DNA from: Pleurotus djamor
Lineage: Eukaryota > Basidiomycota > Agaricomycetes > Agaricales > Pleurotaceae
Assembly: GCA_029747585.1 (NCBI GenBank)
Contig: JAPEVF010000048.1
Span: 84,825 to 148,824 of the forward strand
Direction of reading: 5' to 3'
Length of the DNA: 64,000 nt
Below are positions 12,438 through 24,417 of the stretch, piece after piece. Position numbers and translations under genes: made by a program. The notes under the pieces are model-generated. The model had not been told where the DNA came from and did not search any database. It worked only from the letters and a program-made list of their open reading frames with translations. The stretch's first letter is position 1; each line of letters opens with the position of its first letter.

Positions 12438-13251
12438 TTATGTTTCTCCTGCATCGAACTCGGGCTTATAGTACTTCCTCAACCAAGCTTCCGCTTCAGC
12501 ATTCTCCTTCTTCGCTTGCCCAATCATCTGCTCTATCCTCTCAAGTGCATCAGCCGATGCAATCGCAACACCAGCTTCCTCGTCGCGTAGCTGTCCATAG
12601 TGCTGTATCTTCGCACACGACCTCTCTACTCTCCATATCCCGATAGAGGCTGATGAACCCTTAAGGTAATGTCCGAGTCGGGACAGCTCCAGCAAATCTT
12701 TGCTTGATCTGTAAGAAACCAGATATCCAGGTTAGCCCGGATCATCCAATCCATCGCCCTTGAGGGCAGCGGAATTTGAGGGTATGACCACATACAATGC
12801 CTTTTCCATGCGACCGAACGTCTCCTCCGCTTGACCGATGTAAGCGGTAATCATCTCAAACGAGAATTCCCTGTCATCATCATCGAGTTCGAGGATTTGT
12901 TCGAATATCACTTTATCGATAATGGCCTAGGGAACGACAACGACACCAATCAGTNAGAGGTCTTNGCGGAGGAGTGAGGCGATAAAGAGTANGCGCCTCC
13001 GNTGAATGGACAGCAGATCCATTNGGCCCGGAANNAGCNAAGACATAGTGNNNGNTACATACCGATGGTATATCGCCCTCGGGNTCTTCAGAGCTCTCCG
13101 TNTCTTCAACTGCCGCCTCGGCTTTNGCTGGGNGTGCTGCATCTTTCNCCTNTGGNNTGGATGGTTTGACNACTTCAGATGTNGANGGTTTGGCCTCAGT
13201 AGAGGGNTTCACGACAGGCGTCGTAGTCGTAGCTTTCGATGGTCCATTCAT
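12438..13251 (-). CDS. YPD1: Histidine phosphotransfer protein of the HOG phosphorelay
   Basis: YPD1-type HPt protein relaying phosphate from hybrid histidine kinases to the SSK1 and SKN7 response regulators in osmotic and oxidative stress signalling. Exons encode AIIDKVIFEQILELDDDDRE, then FSFEMITAYIGQAEETFGRM, then the active-site helix LGHYLKGSSASIG with the phospho-accepting His, followed by CAKIQHYG and the C-terminal KKENAEAEAWLRKYYKPEF. The start used (MNGPSKATTTTPVV) adds an Ala/Thr/Pro/Glu-rich extension of about 65 residues that yeast YPD1 lacks. This extension is dense in Ns (12955-13257), so its exact residues are uncertain. It lies 124 bp downstream of CHL1's start, on the same strand. 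Confidence 0.9.
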
Positions 13252-13475
13252 ACTTCNGGTATGAAGTTCGTGAGGTACTTGTGAGCATTTCGTGCACAAG
13301 TTTGGGTTTATCAAAGGAAAAAAGGGTGCGACTTGACTCGTGATGGGATAAGCCAAGATCGCGCCAAACTGATTATCACATAAAAAANCGGACCGACCTC
13401 GGTGCATTTCTTTCAGATGACGTCCATGCAGTACGTAGAATCTAGACCAGCTACACAAGATATAGCTAATAAGCT

Positions 13476-15247
13476 TTAAACGACTCCATCCTTNCGAAGT
13501 CGCGCGATCTCTTTCTCGGTATATCCNAACTCTTCCAAGACCTGGTAACCGAATACGTTAGACCAAGAGCGGACATCACAGAACGAAGTACTGTTTTACC
13601 TCGTTCGTGTGCTGTGAGAGCCACGGTGGCGGTCTAGTCACTGGCATCTTCTTGCCGTTATAATGTACAGCCGGGGCAACTACCTTGATCCGACCTGCTC
13701 TCGGATGCTAAACGCAGCAGTTAGTATGACTACAAGACGCAAATCGTCATNGAACATGCGCCACTGACATCAACCTCAACAGCTGCATCGCGGGCGAGAG
13801 CCTAGACATAGACGGTCAGTTCAGACGGATGAAGTTGGGAATGGGAATTATGGGATGCTGTCGACTTGCCTGTGGATGCTCGAACGCTTGGCGAACGTTA
13901 TTAATAGGACCGAANGGGATTCTTGAAAGAGGAAGGCAGTTAGTGGCTGNCGANGNTGGAGTGGATCACCGTACCCAAGCCCAGTGAATTTTTGCAACCA
14001 GTGGTCTCTTGGACGAGTCATTAGCACATCCGTGATGATCTGAATGATTTCAGCGCGATTCTTGACCCTGGCGGCATTCGAAGANAATNTTGCATCGTCT
14101 GCTAGTTCTGGTCGCTCNAGAATCTCGGTCGCAAAGGTCTTGAACTAGTTCGACATTACTCAGTTAGGTGGTAAGTTCGTTAGCTTGGGGGACATTGACA
14201 TACCTGTCTCTCATTGCCGGTGCCAAACATGATAAAGCCATCTTTGCATGGGAATACCTGGTACGGGACNATGGAAGGGTGAGCAGTTCCGTGTCGCCCA
14301 CCCTCTTGACCGGCAATCAGATAGTTGGATGCGACGTTGGCAAGACCAGCCAGCTGTGAATCAAAAAGACTACAGTCGATCCACACTCCCTTGCCTGTCT
14401 GGTGACGAGAGAGAAGTGCNGCCAAAATAGCNCCATGTGCGTAGAGTCCGGTGGCAATGTCTGTGGATGCGACACCAACTTTGCACGGAGGTCCGTTGGA
14501 TTCTCCTGTGCTACAAGAGATGACGGGAAGAGGGATTATTGGTCGGATAAGCTTACATGTGCATTAGACCTCCCTCGGCTGCTATGATAACATCGTAGCC
14601 AGCAGCCTGGCTATATGGACCCGTCTGGCCGTAACCTATATAAGCATGACCACTGAAAACCNTGACNCNCGATGGAGCATNACTGACCTGTAATTGAGGT
14701 GTANATGAGACGAGGATTAATGNCCTTGCANTCCTCGTATCCAAGGCCCATACTGGCCAACTTCCCGGGTATGAAATTCTCCACAAGAATGTCCGAGCTT
14801 GCNATCATTTTGTGCAGAATCTCAAGACCTTGTGGTTTCTTGAAGTTCACNGTGATTGACCGCTTGTTTTTATTGGCTGCTAGNAAGTAGGCGGTCTCCG
14901 GCGGGAGATGAGCAGCTTCCCCGGGGGCATCTGGTCTCAAAGGAGCCGAGGGTGGGTCCCATTGACCTTTGAATCGCCCTCCGGATCAGTGTTCGTGGCC
15001 ATTGGTTGGACGATAATGAGAACGCACGGGTGTCATCGCCTCTGGTGACCTCCTCGACTTTTATGACGTCTGCGCCGAGGTCAGCGAGCAGCATTGTTGC
15101 CGTCGGGCCAGCCAAAACCCGAGTGAGGTCAACCACTTTGATGCCCTGCAGAGGGGGCTNTATTCCTTGCGCTGGTCGAGCTTGCTGCTGGTAGCATCTT
15201 CGCGTCAATGTGCGCAATGAGCACGCTGATCTCGTCAGCGACAACAT
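13476..15247 (-). CDS. SUGCT: Mitochondrial family III CoA-transferase, SUGCT-like
   Basis: Class III (CaiB/BaiF) CoA-transferase most like succinyl-CoA:glutarate CoA-transferase, which moves CoA from succinyl-CoA to glutarate. The N-terminus ([20 protein letters not shown]) is Arg/Ser-rich without acidic residues, as in a mitochondrial presequence. The family core follows: [81 protein letters not shown] and [19 protein letters not shown]. The C-terminal exons give [31 protein letters not shown] and [20 protein letters not shown] with a stop at 13476. About eight GT-AG introns are needed. Substrate assignment is from family resemblance, and a related carnitine or formyl-CoA transferase role cannot be excluded. 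Several Ns interrupt the coding sequence. Confidence 0.85.
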
Positions 15248-15460
15248 AGCTGAGAAGGAGAGAAGAATTGGTCATGAGAGCGTTCAGGATGGCCGTGACG
15301 GTGTTGAGCCTCGTTTTGGTTGCCGAATGTCACGGCCACCCGAAGCCAGCCTGATTCCGGCGACTTTCCCTTTTCTCATCTTTCACCTCAACCACCACCA
15401 TCTCCCTCTCTNCCCACCTGTAACTTTTTCTAGGTCGTCTGCAGCGCAGTACCTACCACA
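15248..15460. promoter_or_regulatory. 213 bp divergent promoter between SUGCT and OGDH E1
   Basis: This gap separates the two divergent start codons. It contains ATTGG at 15267-15271 (a CCAAT box on the minus strand), a candidate for the HAP/CBF complex that controls respiratory genes in fungi. Near the OGDH start it has a long pyrimidine-rich tract (about 15360-15435) typical of basidiomycete core promoters. No clear TATA box was seen. Confidence 0.5.
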
Positions 15461-18400
15461 ATGCTCTCCAGGCAGGTGCTACGTCGCTTTCCCGCAACCC
15501 CCGCACAATGGTCAAAACAAGCACCACGCGCCATCTTTGCTGTAAAACGTCATATGGCGACTCCGGCCAAGCCTCCATCGGCGAACGACCTTTTTGCGAA
15601 CGGAACAAATGCGTATTATGCAGATGAAATGTACAGACTTTGGAGGCAGGATCCCAAGTCAGTGCATGCGTCATGGGACGTTTACTTCCGCGGGATGGAC
15701 AAGGGCTTGTCAAGTCCTCAAGCTTTCCAACCACCCCCGGCACATCTACCAGCCCCCGCGGATGGCGCACCGGCATTGTACTCTACATCTGGGGAGCTAG
15801 ACGACCATCTGAAGGTCCGTCGTCATTTTTCCGTTCGGGCCTTGATTTTTACCTGCGTCAGGTCCAACTTCTCGTTCGAGCCTACCAAGTTCGCGGACAT
15901 CATGTTGCAGAACTGGATCCTTTGGGAATTTTGGATGCCGATTTGCGTGATTACCACCCGCCCGAGCTGGAGTTGAGTCGCTATGGGTTCACTGAGCGTG
16001 ACCTCGAGAAGCAAATCACGCTAGGGCCTGGTATTCTCCCTCATTTTGCCACGGAGGATCGCAAGACCATGAAACTGGGCGAGATTATTAAACTTCTCAA
16101 AAGGATATATTGTGCGTCCAATTCCAAGAGAAGCCCCACTAGTATCTGTCTCACCCTTTATCAGGTGGTGCCGTTGGTATCCAGTATATCCACATTCCCG
16201 ACAAGGAACAGTGCGACTGGATTAGAGAACGTGTTGAAATCCCCAAGCCATGGAATTACACCGTGGAGGAGAAGCGTATGATCCTCGATCGGCTCATTTG
16301 GTCAGAATCTTTCGAGAAATTCATGGCGAGCAAATATCCCAACGAGAAGCGTTTCGGTCTCGAAGGATGCGAAGCCCTCGTACCTGGTATGAAGGCGCTT
16401 ATTGACCGTTCCGTCGACCATGGTGTGAAACACGTCACGATTGGCATGCCACATCGTGGTCGTTTGAACGTTCTGGCTAATGTCATCAGAAAGCCAGTCG
16501 AAGCCATCTTGAACGAGTTCTCTGGTGACGAAGGAGACTCACCTGCTGGTGACGTCAAATACCACCTTGGCGCCAACTACGTTCGACCTACTCCTTCCGG
16601 CAAGAAAGTCTCGCTTTCTCTCGTTGCCAACCCATCGCATTTGGAGGCTGAGGACCCTGTCGTCCTTGGAAAGACCCGTGCGATCCAACACTTCGAAAAT
16701 GACGAAACAACGCACAATACCGCCATGGGTGTCCTTCTACACGGTGACGCTGCCTTTGCCGGACAGGGTATCGTTTACGAAACCATGGGAATGCATAACC
16801 TTCCTAGCTACGGTACCGGAGGAACCATCCATCTTATTGTCAACAATCAAGTTGGTTTTACCACCGACCCCCGTTTCGCGCGATCCACACCTTACCCCTC
16901 TGACATTGCCAAGGTCATCGACGCTCCCATATTCCACGTAAATGGAGACAACGTTGAAGCCGTTAACTTTGTTTGCCAACTTGCCGCGGACTACCGCGCT
17001 AAATACAAGAAGGATGTTGTCATCGATATCGTTTGCTATCGTCGCTATGGCCATAACGAAACCGATCAACCCATGTTCACCCAACCCAGGATGTACAAGG
17101 CCATCGAGAAGCAGCCCACCCCTCTTACACAGTACACGAAATTCCTTGTTGGACGGGGTACGTTCACTGAGAAGGACATCGAGGAGCATAAGAAGTGGGT
17201 CTGGGGGATGCTAGAGACTGCTGCTGCTGCTGCCAAAGACTACGTTCCAACAAGTAAGGAATGGCTTTCTGCTTCTTGGCAAGGCTTCCCCTCCCCACGA
17301 CAACTCGCTGAGCAAACACTCCCGACGCGTCCTACTGGTGCTGATGAGGCTACCCTCAAGCGCGTTGGGAAAGCGATCTCCTCGTACCCCCAAGATTTCA
17401 CTCCCCATCGCAATCTCGCGCGTATTCTTACGAACCGTGGAAAGACTGTCGAGGAGGGCGAGAACATCGATTGGTCCACTGCTGAAGCTCTCGCTTTCGG
17501 CACGCTTGCTTTGGAAAAGATCCATATCCGTGTCTCCGGCCAAGATGTTGAGCGAGGAACCTTTTCGCAGCGCCACGCCGTCATCCACGATCAGATCAAT
17601 GAATCTCAATACATCCCGTTGAACGACCTTGGTTCTGGCCAGGCCCGCTTCGTCGTGTGCAACTCGTCACTCTCCGAATACGGTACCCTCGGGTTTGAGC
17701 TGGGATACTCTCTGGTCTCGCCTGATTGTCTGACAATGTGGGAAGCTCAGTTCGGTGACTTTGCCAACAACGCTCAGTGTATTATCGATCAATTCATCGC
17801 CGCCGGTGAGCGCAAATGGCTCCAACGAACTGGCTTGGTCGTCAGCTTGCCCCACGGATACGATGGTCAAGGACCTGAACATTCTAGTGGCAGGATCGAG
17901 CGATTCCTCCAACTTTGTGACGACCATCCTCATATCTTCCCCACCCCCGAGAAGCTCGAGCGTCAACACCAAGATTGCAATATGCAAGTCGTGTACCCCA
18001 CAACTCCTGCCAACTACGTGCGTTCTGATCCTCCCCCAATTAATGCTTAATCTGAGACTTTGGTGCTTTAGTTCCACGTTTTGCGTCGTCAAATACATCG
18101 TGACTTCCGTAAACCCGTAAGCCACTCTTCGACATTGATTTGGGAATATGTTGTTTACCTTTCTCCTCTAGCTCATCGTCTTCTTCTCTAAGAACCTCTT
18201 GCGTCACCCCAAAGCGCGCTCGAGTCTCTCTGAAATGACCGGCGAGACTAGCTTCCAGCGATACATCCCCGATCCTCATCCAGAAGGGCTCGTGGCTCCC
18301 GAGGAAGTCAAGCGTCACATCCTTTGCACAGGTAAGTAGGAACGTCCTGTATGAGAACTCCAATGCTGACTGCTATGTTTCAGGTCAAGTGTATCAAACG

Positions 18401-18918
18401 CTTTTGGCTGAACGCGAAGCTAGGGGCCTCAACAACGTTGCTATCAGCAGGATTGAGCAGATTTCTCCATTCCCTTACGACCTTGTAGGTTGTCCCTCAT
18501 TTGCTTGAGAATTTGCGCTCACTCGATGATAGGTCACCGCACATCTCGACAAATATCCTAATGCCGATCTAATGTGGTGTCAGGTAAGCACTACCACTGC
18601 GTCGTCCCAGGTACCTTCAATGACTAACGGTTATTCTAGGAGGAGCCTCTGAACAACGGTGCTTGGAGTTACGTCGGCCCACGTATCTACACCGCTGGTA
18701 GCCAGACCACGCATCACAAAGGGAAATACCCCTACTATGCCGGCCGTGAACCTACTAGCTCAGTAGCAACTGGTAGCAAGGTATGCACGCCTTGACTTTC
18801 ACCGTTGGACACAACTGACGTCATTCTTCCACAGGCCCAACATAAGAAGGAAATTGAAGAATTCCTCTCTGTGGCATTCGATTTCGAAAACGTCAAACGC
18901 TTGCGTATAGCTTCATAA
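15461..18918 (+). CDS. KGD1: 2-oxoglutarate dehydrogenase E1 component, mitochondrial
   Basis: Thiamine-diphosphate E1 subunit of the 2-oxoglutarate dehydrogenase complex, making succinyl-CoA in the TCA cycle. It begins with a presequence ([20 protein letters not shown]), then the E2/E3-binding region and [20 protein letters not shown]. After an intron comes [20 protein letters not shown]. The large central exon (about 16166-18018) has [54 protein letters not shown] and the ThDP region [12 protein letters not shown]. Then come [14 protein letters not shown] and [13 protein letters not shown] with [15 protein letters not shown]. Five or more short 3' exons complete the transketolase C-domain ([33 protein letters not shown]), ending [13 protein letters not shown]. 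Length of about 1,000 residues fits the family. Confidence 0.96.
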
Positions 18919-19388
18919 TTATATTTACTATTAGTTGTAGGAGAACCCAATATTGGCTTAGTTAGGACACGCGAAGGATCATAGACGCTTTCTCGCTTCC
19001 TTTGACGTGCTTCTTTGTTTACTTCTTGGTTTGAGTTGTTTGATTTATCGTGTCCTACTCAAGCTTAGCGACTACGATATTCTGTCAGTCCACATGGAGT
19101 ATATGTGCACCCTCCACGGCAGTCTCACTCGGCTACATGCACGCTCGGGGAACTACGTCAACCCAACATTTACTGGGCCGAGTGTACGCCCCCTTCAAGC
19201 TTCACAGTACTTCAAATCTTACTGTTCTTCGGTCTTCGGGTGTCGCTGCAAAGGCTTCGTTGACACAAATCCGATTGTACACAGTTAAACGGACTCGCAG
19301 AAAGGAAGTACGAATTTAATCGGCGACAATGTGCTAGGAGTATACCAGCCCTCGACAGTAAACTTTCTCCAAAAGATCTGGGTTCCTT
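18919..19388. other. Convergent intergenic region
   Basis: 3' flanks of KGD1 (+) and the first F-box gene (-). Only short frames are seen (for example 19007-19288) with no recognisable domain. It presumably holds both polyadenylation sites. Confidence 0.6.
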
Positions 19389-20855
19389 TTATTGAGATGG
19401 GAACATCTGGAATTGACAAGGAGCAGGAAGCAATCCACGAAGATATTTCACGACTTCTTCTCGGTCCGGCACGGGTGATGCGACGATCGCAAAAGATTCC
19501 AAACTCGTAAATTTCAGTGCGGCATGGTCCTCCGGAAGCTCTGACGTTACTTGACCGTTCAACGCCAGATCCTTTAAATTTTGGCAATAGGGTATCATCT
19601 CCACTAGAGCGGAGATGTCTACACCTATGTCGTACGTTGAACACATGAGTTTGAGTGACTCGAGGGCTGGGAGTGCTTTGACGAGCGAAAGGACGAGATC
19701 GGCGTTGATGCGAATTGGCATGTCACTTATTTGGAGTATTTCCAAGTCCTTGCAACATGAGATGTACTGTATGCAGTCCACCCTTTCGTCTAGCGACTGA
19801 GGAGACACGCTGGAGGAGATAATGATCAGAGTCCTGAGGCGACGGAAGCCTTGGGTGGCTAGCGCAGCGAAAAGTGGTTCGATGGAGTTTCGATCCTCGA
19901 TCATAGAAAAGATGCACAGTTGGTCCAACTTGGGTAGTTCAAATTGTCCAAGGAAAGTGATAATGGAGTGATGATCGAGGCAGACATTCAAGTTTGTGAG
20001 GGACACAAAGCTTGTGTACGAGCACGTAGACGATGGGTTTCCATCGGGCTCAATTGGGGAGGTAGAGAACCCACCAGCGAAAAGGGAAAGAGTTTGGAGC
20101 TCAGGCAGCGACGCGATACCATGCAAGAGCGAGTGCGTCCTTACTGGTATGCGAAGCTCAGCCAGTCTAACGAAGACCTTCTTGGAGAAGATCTCTGTAA
20201 GGGTCCTCGTGGATTCGCTGAAATAATTGACCATCCCACCAAATTCTAGGACGACGAGGGAGGGTGCGAGAGAAGGAAGAGTGTTGATGGTGATTTCTCG
20301 CCAGGAAGTCGGCTTACAATCCAGTTTCAAGAATTTGAGGTTAGGTTGCAGGAAGAGAGCGAGGTATTGATGTGGCGAGTGAGGTCCGAATGTTAGACTA
20401 TGGAGATTGGGGAATAAATCTGTTTTACTGGCCAAGACGGGTAATATATTCTTCAAGAAGGGAGAGCAGTCGTCGCCATAGTCTGACTTGCCGCAAGACA
20501 AGACTCTGATGCGTGAGGAATAGCTGATGAACCTTTTCCAGTCCGCTGGAGTGGGGCACTGACGCGTAAAGTAGAAGGAAGGTTCATTCTGAATGAGAGA
20601 AGTGATCAGCGCTTCAGTAAGCACCATTCCCAGACAAAGACTGACAGTGGACTCGTCCAGCTCCATGGGCCCAAGTAAATACAGAAGCACGGATAGTCGT
20701 TCAAGAGTATGGTAGAGACTGGCTAGTGCTTCATCTTTCCAACCTTTACATACACGAGCATTGGCCGAGTTTGTCTGAGGTTCTGCGAAAGCAAATATCC
20801 CTGCTAACAGTTCTGGCGTGGATAGGACTTTGCTCTGGGAATCGGAGGGTGCCAT
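19389..20855 (-). CDS. F-box/LRR-type protein 1
   Basis: Probable substrate receptor of an SCF ubiquitin ligase. The start is the ATG at 20853-20855 (MAPSDSQSKVLSTPELLAGI); the frame runs further upstream but without an ATG. The F-box covers about residues 10-55: LSTPELLAGIFAF, then NARVCKGWKDEALASLYHTL. The family motif PTPADWKRFISYSSRIRVL follows, then degenerate leucine-rich repeats (FPNLHSLTFGP, LPELQTLSLFAG, LVKALPALESLKLM). It ends ICQFQMFPSQ-like, at GLLPAPCQFQMFPSQ. At the position where every other member has an intron, a 66 nt stretch (20559-20624) has GT-AG ends, a length divisible by three and no stop, so the intron is probably real although the frame stays open. The target protein is unknown. 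Confidence 0.82.
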   Translation of the reverse strand: MAPSDSQSKVLSTPELLAGIFAFAEPQTNSANARVCKGWKDEALASLYHTLERLSVLLYLLGPMELDESTVSLCLGMVLTEALITSLIQNEPSFYFTRQCPTPADWKRFISYSSRIRVLSCGKSDYGDDCSPFLKNILPVLASKTDLFPNLHSLTFGPHSPHQYLALFLQPNLKFLKLDCKPTSWREITINTLPSLAPSLVVLEFGGMVNYFSESTRTLTEIFSKKVFVRLAELRIPVRTHSLLHGIASLPELQTLSLFAGGFSTSPIEPDGNPSSTCSYTSFVSLTNLNVCLDHHSIITFLGQFELPKLDQLCIFSMIEDRNSIEPLFAALATQGFRRLRTLIIISSSVSPQSLDERVDCIQYISCCKDLEILQISDMPIRINADLVLSLVKALPALESLKLMCSTYDIGVDISALVEMIPYCQNLKDLALNGQVTSELPEDHAALKFTSLESFAIVASPVPDREEVVKYLRGLLPAPCQFQMFPSQ

Positions 20856-21249
20856 GGGTTCTGGAACGTAGGTCGCGGCAGGAGAGTCCAACCAACTTAA
20901 CGAGCGCCAATCTCGCTTTCGGACACCCTCAGAACCATGATCTTGTTCCTCTGGGTCTGGATGTTGCTATAGTCCATTGGTTGACACCACATTACATTGA
21001 GAGAGTCACGAGAGTCACAGGATGTGATAGGGCTAAGCATATTAACAAAACTCGGTCAAGATTGGGTATATGCGAGAGCAGTGATATGATATGTGTACAA
21101 AGGTGCTACTTGCAATGAATTGAGAGAATATTTGCGGAGATGAGGTGGGGAATGAGTCCGTGAGTTGGGATGTGTGAGTTGGGGTGTGCTGGAATATGCT
21201 AGGATGCGAAAAGGATGGCTCTTCAAACTTGGTGTGGGGGTATATCGCT
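20856..21249. other. Intergenic, upstream of F-box 1 and downstream of tRNA ligase
   Basis: Contains the promoter side of F-box gene 1 and the 3' flank of TRL1, both on the minus strand. A stretch rich in GGGGTGTG/GAGTTG words occurs at 21140-21240. No gene or RNA is recognised. Confidence 0.55.
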
Positions 21250-24002
21250 TCAATACATGCCTCTTAGTCGGCCTACCACGACGATGCCTTGGCCTTCAGC
21301 TGCTCCTTCGACCAGCGCGAGGTGCTCAATCTTGTTACTCCCCGGGCCAGGACTCGTCTCCGCGCCTTGCTTCCAAGCAGCCACCAAATCTTTAGCCTCA
21401 ACTGGGGGTACCTTGTCGTTCAACGTCCCAACCGTCACATGCAAGCGCCCCTTCACATCCTCCCTCAGACCGTCCAGGAATCTTTGGGTTTCCGCTTGCA
21501 CACCAAGATCGCCGTCCTGTGTGTGGACACCGAAATCATCCACAACGAGCGCCATGACCCTCCCATCCCAAACGGCATGACTCAGTCGAAGCCAGAACAA
21601 CGGTGGCTTCTTACTGCCAACACCCAATTGATCAACAGCGGCGCAAAGATCCCAAACGGACTGTTCATCAGGCAGGGACTTCTTATGTGTAACCGTAACG
21701 TGTGGCATCTTCGTGACTCGGCCTCTTGTCGTCAGATGCTTCCAAAACGCGATGCTAACTTCATTAGAAGCAAGAGAGTCCAGTCTCCCGTTGATCAGGG
21801 AGGTTATGTCGATTTCGGGCAGCATAGCAAAGTATCGAGGTTCAGACTTCTTCTTCTTCCCTTTTGTGGCCTTCGCACCATCTTGTCCAGTCTTTTTCGT
21901 GGTATCAGGGGTGTACTCCTTCGCCTTCTCCACGCCTTCCAATATCTTGCTACGAGAAGGTCTTGGTAGCTGGAGTTCCTTGCATATCCCATCGACGGCC
22001 CGTGAGATGGATTGCTCTAGGTCTTCCTGGATGTCCATGTCAATCACCGCATCGCATTCGGCCTCGGTGAGATCCTCGGTCTTTTCGATGAACATCCACA
22101 CGACATCCTCATGCTCGCGCTTAACCGTCTCGTCAGCAAGGAGCGACTGGTGGTTGGTCCCACGACCAAGGATGCGCGTCGAGGCTAATCTGTGAATGGC
22201 TGGTAGTGAGAGCGGATTCGGATTCAATGTTGTTGGGGTGGCAAAAAGAACGTGACTCCAGTTGAGGGCAAGCAACCGGACTGGAGGATCAAAGGTGGCC
22301 GTAGCTTCACGAAGACCATCGCGATGTTGCTTGAGGTGATTATTCCTGGGTTGACCATAAGTTGACGTTGAAGGGAGGGAAGAATGACCAACGGCTCACT
22401 TGTCTGCGATGACGACGTCGTGTGTTTCCAACAGCGAAANCAACGTTTTTCAAAAATATAGGCGCAGCCTTTTTGGCCTTGACATCATCGGATTGAGTGT
22501 GTCCGAAACCGAAAATGTGAGCTAGCGCAACGGCCACAGCAGTTTTTCCTAGTCAAAGAGTCAAAAAAAANCGTGCGGAGGAATGACAAGAAAACTCACC
22601 ACAGCCAGGAATGGCGATCGGCACAATGACGGTTTTGCCAAATTTCTGGGACTCGCCACCTTCAACTTCCACCTGGACGTCGCCGCCTGAAGCGAAGAAT
22701 CTTTCTCTGGTCGCAATGATTCCCTTGCCAGAATTATACAGCTTGAACTTCGGCCCAAGCTTGCCCCCATTCGCCTTCATCTCTTCCTTCAGCTCGTTGC
22801 ACACCCATGCCGCGTACTTTCGAGTCTCGGCCCTCCTCATCTTTGCCTTCGGGAGCGTAGCCAAGATAGTTTTCGTCGGACTCGCCATGCTCAATTCAGA
22901 GGCCTTCTTCGAGGTCGTCGTCAACTTGCTAATCATCATCTTCGTGATCTCCCTCCAGTCACGGTACATCATGTATGGTTCGTCAAACTTGATCTTGAAG
23001 AAGAAAGATGAACCAGTGGTGTAGGGACTCCGATCGGAGCGTGTGTCCCCTTTCGTTGGTGGCTCGCTGACTCGACATCGCACTACGAACCCTTCTACGG
23101 CTTCGTCGCCCCATTTGCCGGTCTTTCCTACTGTCTCCGAGAATTCTTTGACTGCAGCAATAGTGGGCAAGACGATCGATCGCGTGCGGATGAAGCCCCA
23201 TTCTTGAGCAAAGGCATCCACCTCTGCCTGATCCAGCGTGTCGAAGTCGCCAGAGGACCTATTGAGACCGTGGAGATGAAGCCCTGTCTGCTCGTGGGGG
23301 ATAGGGCAGGACGTGCTCCTCGAATGAATCATCACACAGCTGTCGAAGAAGATTTGAAGTCGCGTCAGAATCGTGTAAATAGCTAAAAGGCAGGTCGCAC
23401 CTCAGCGACAGCAGTCAGGTTCTTCTCCCAGAGTACAGCAGCAAGGTCCTTCTCTTCCTTGCCTTTCTTCACAAAGTATCTGCGCAGCCAGTCCTCGCCA
23501 ACCTCTGCGTGACTCCGGCTCGCGCACGATACGCTCCCGACTGAATGTTTTGAGGTGATAAGCAGCTTCGTGGGCGTCAGCGCAGCGATAAAAATGATAC
23601 ACCCGTTCGATTTCAAAGTCATCGTATACGGCGCCTCGGTGTGGGCTTCGAGAGAAGGCCACTATAGGTCATTGTGAGTTATGACATCCAACTCGCGAAA
23701 GCACCAGCACGCACCGTCGTCCAGGGCACTTCACCAATATTGAAGAACTTGTCATAACCTCTAGCAACGATCCTGTAGCCCCCCTCGACGTCCTGACTGA
23801 ATAGGCCTCTCGCAAGGGTTGGGAACGGACTCGGGATATCATAGTACTTGAATTCATTCATCTTCCAGCTCCTCACAGTGATGTTCGGGTCTGCTGGCGC
23901 TGGACAGTCCGACCATTTTACAAGTTTGGGAGCTCTTGCGTTGAGAGCTACGAGCGAAGTGATGAGGTCCGAGTCCTTTTGGTTGAAAACTGCTGCCGCC
24001 AT
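21250..24002 (-). CDS. TRL1: Fungal tRNA ligase (ligase, kinase and cyclic phosphodiesterase domains)
   Basis: Trifunctional enzyme joining tRNA exons after intron removal and, in other fungi, HAC1-type mRNA in the unfolded protein response. The N-terminal ligase domain has the nucleotidyl-transfer motif ARGYDKFFNIGE, with the adenylated Lys at about residue 85. After an intron, TMTLKSNGCIIFIAALTP and AEVGEDWLRRYFVKKGKEEK follow. The exon at about 22600-23335 continues the ligase domain (LHLHGLN, FVVRCRV, KIKFDEPYMMYRDWREITK). The kinase domain starts at VPIAIPGCGKTAVAVALAHI, a P-loop split by an intron. The C-terminal cyclic phosphodiesterase domain has both H-x-T motifs, PHVTVTHK and LHVTVGTLND, and ends GIVVVGRLRGMY. 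All three active sites look intact. Ns at 22440 and 22571 follow or adjoin purine runs near intron edges. Confidence 0.93.
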
Positions 24003-24417
24003 GGTTCGAATCGATGAAAAGGGTGATGATCTGATAAACAGATGGGCCCGAAAGCCTGTGCTCAGCTGTAGGAGTATTTTGAAGAGATTTTACGAGGCTG
24101 GCTGCTTTTTAGTGCGGTGTTGCGAGTCATCTCGCGTCCGTTCACTTAGACAGGTTCGAGTCAAAAACGTAAGACAGGGGCTCCGTGGAACTAAGAGCAA
24201 TGCGCGGAAGACTTGAGTGATGCCGCCCAGAGTCCGATGCAAGAAATTGCAATTTTGTCATAGGATATTGCTGGCGGATGGACACACAGCGTTGAAAATT
24301 TATAGTCTACTCTATATACCACGAACTCAAGAGCTAGAGCCACCCTGTTGAATTACGCGTAGGCTCAATCATTACGGTATTAGGTTGATACCTGGAACAA
24401 TACACTCACCGCTGAGT
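24003..24417. other. Intergenic, upstream of TRL1
   Basis: 5' flank of TRL1 and 3' flank of F-box gene 2. A TATAGTCTACTCTATATACC stretch lies at 24300-24319. No gene or RNA is recognised. Confidence 0.5.

Noticed and set aside
16737..17189. 150-residue minus-strand frame
   Set aside because: Shadow of the highly conserved KGD1 central exon.
24150..24162. GGTTCGAGTCA, resembling a tRNA B box
   Set aside because: No matching A box, acceptor stem or terminator T-run; it lies in the TRL1 upstream region.
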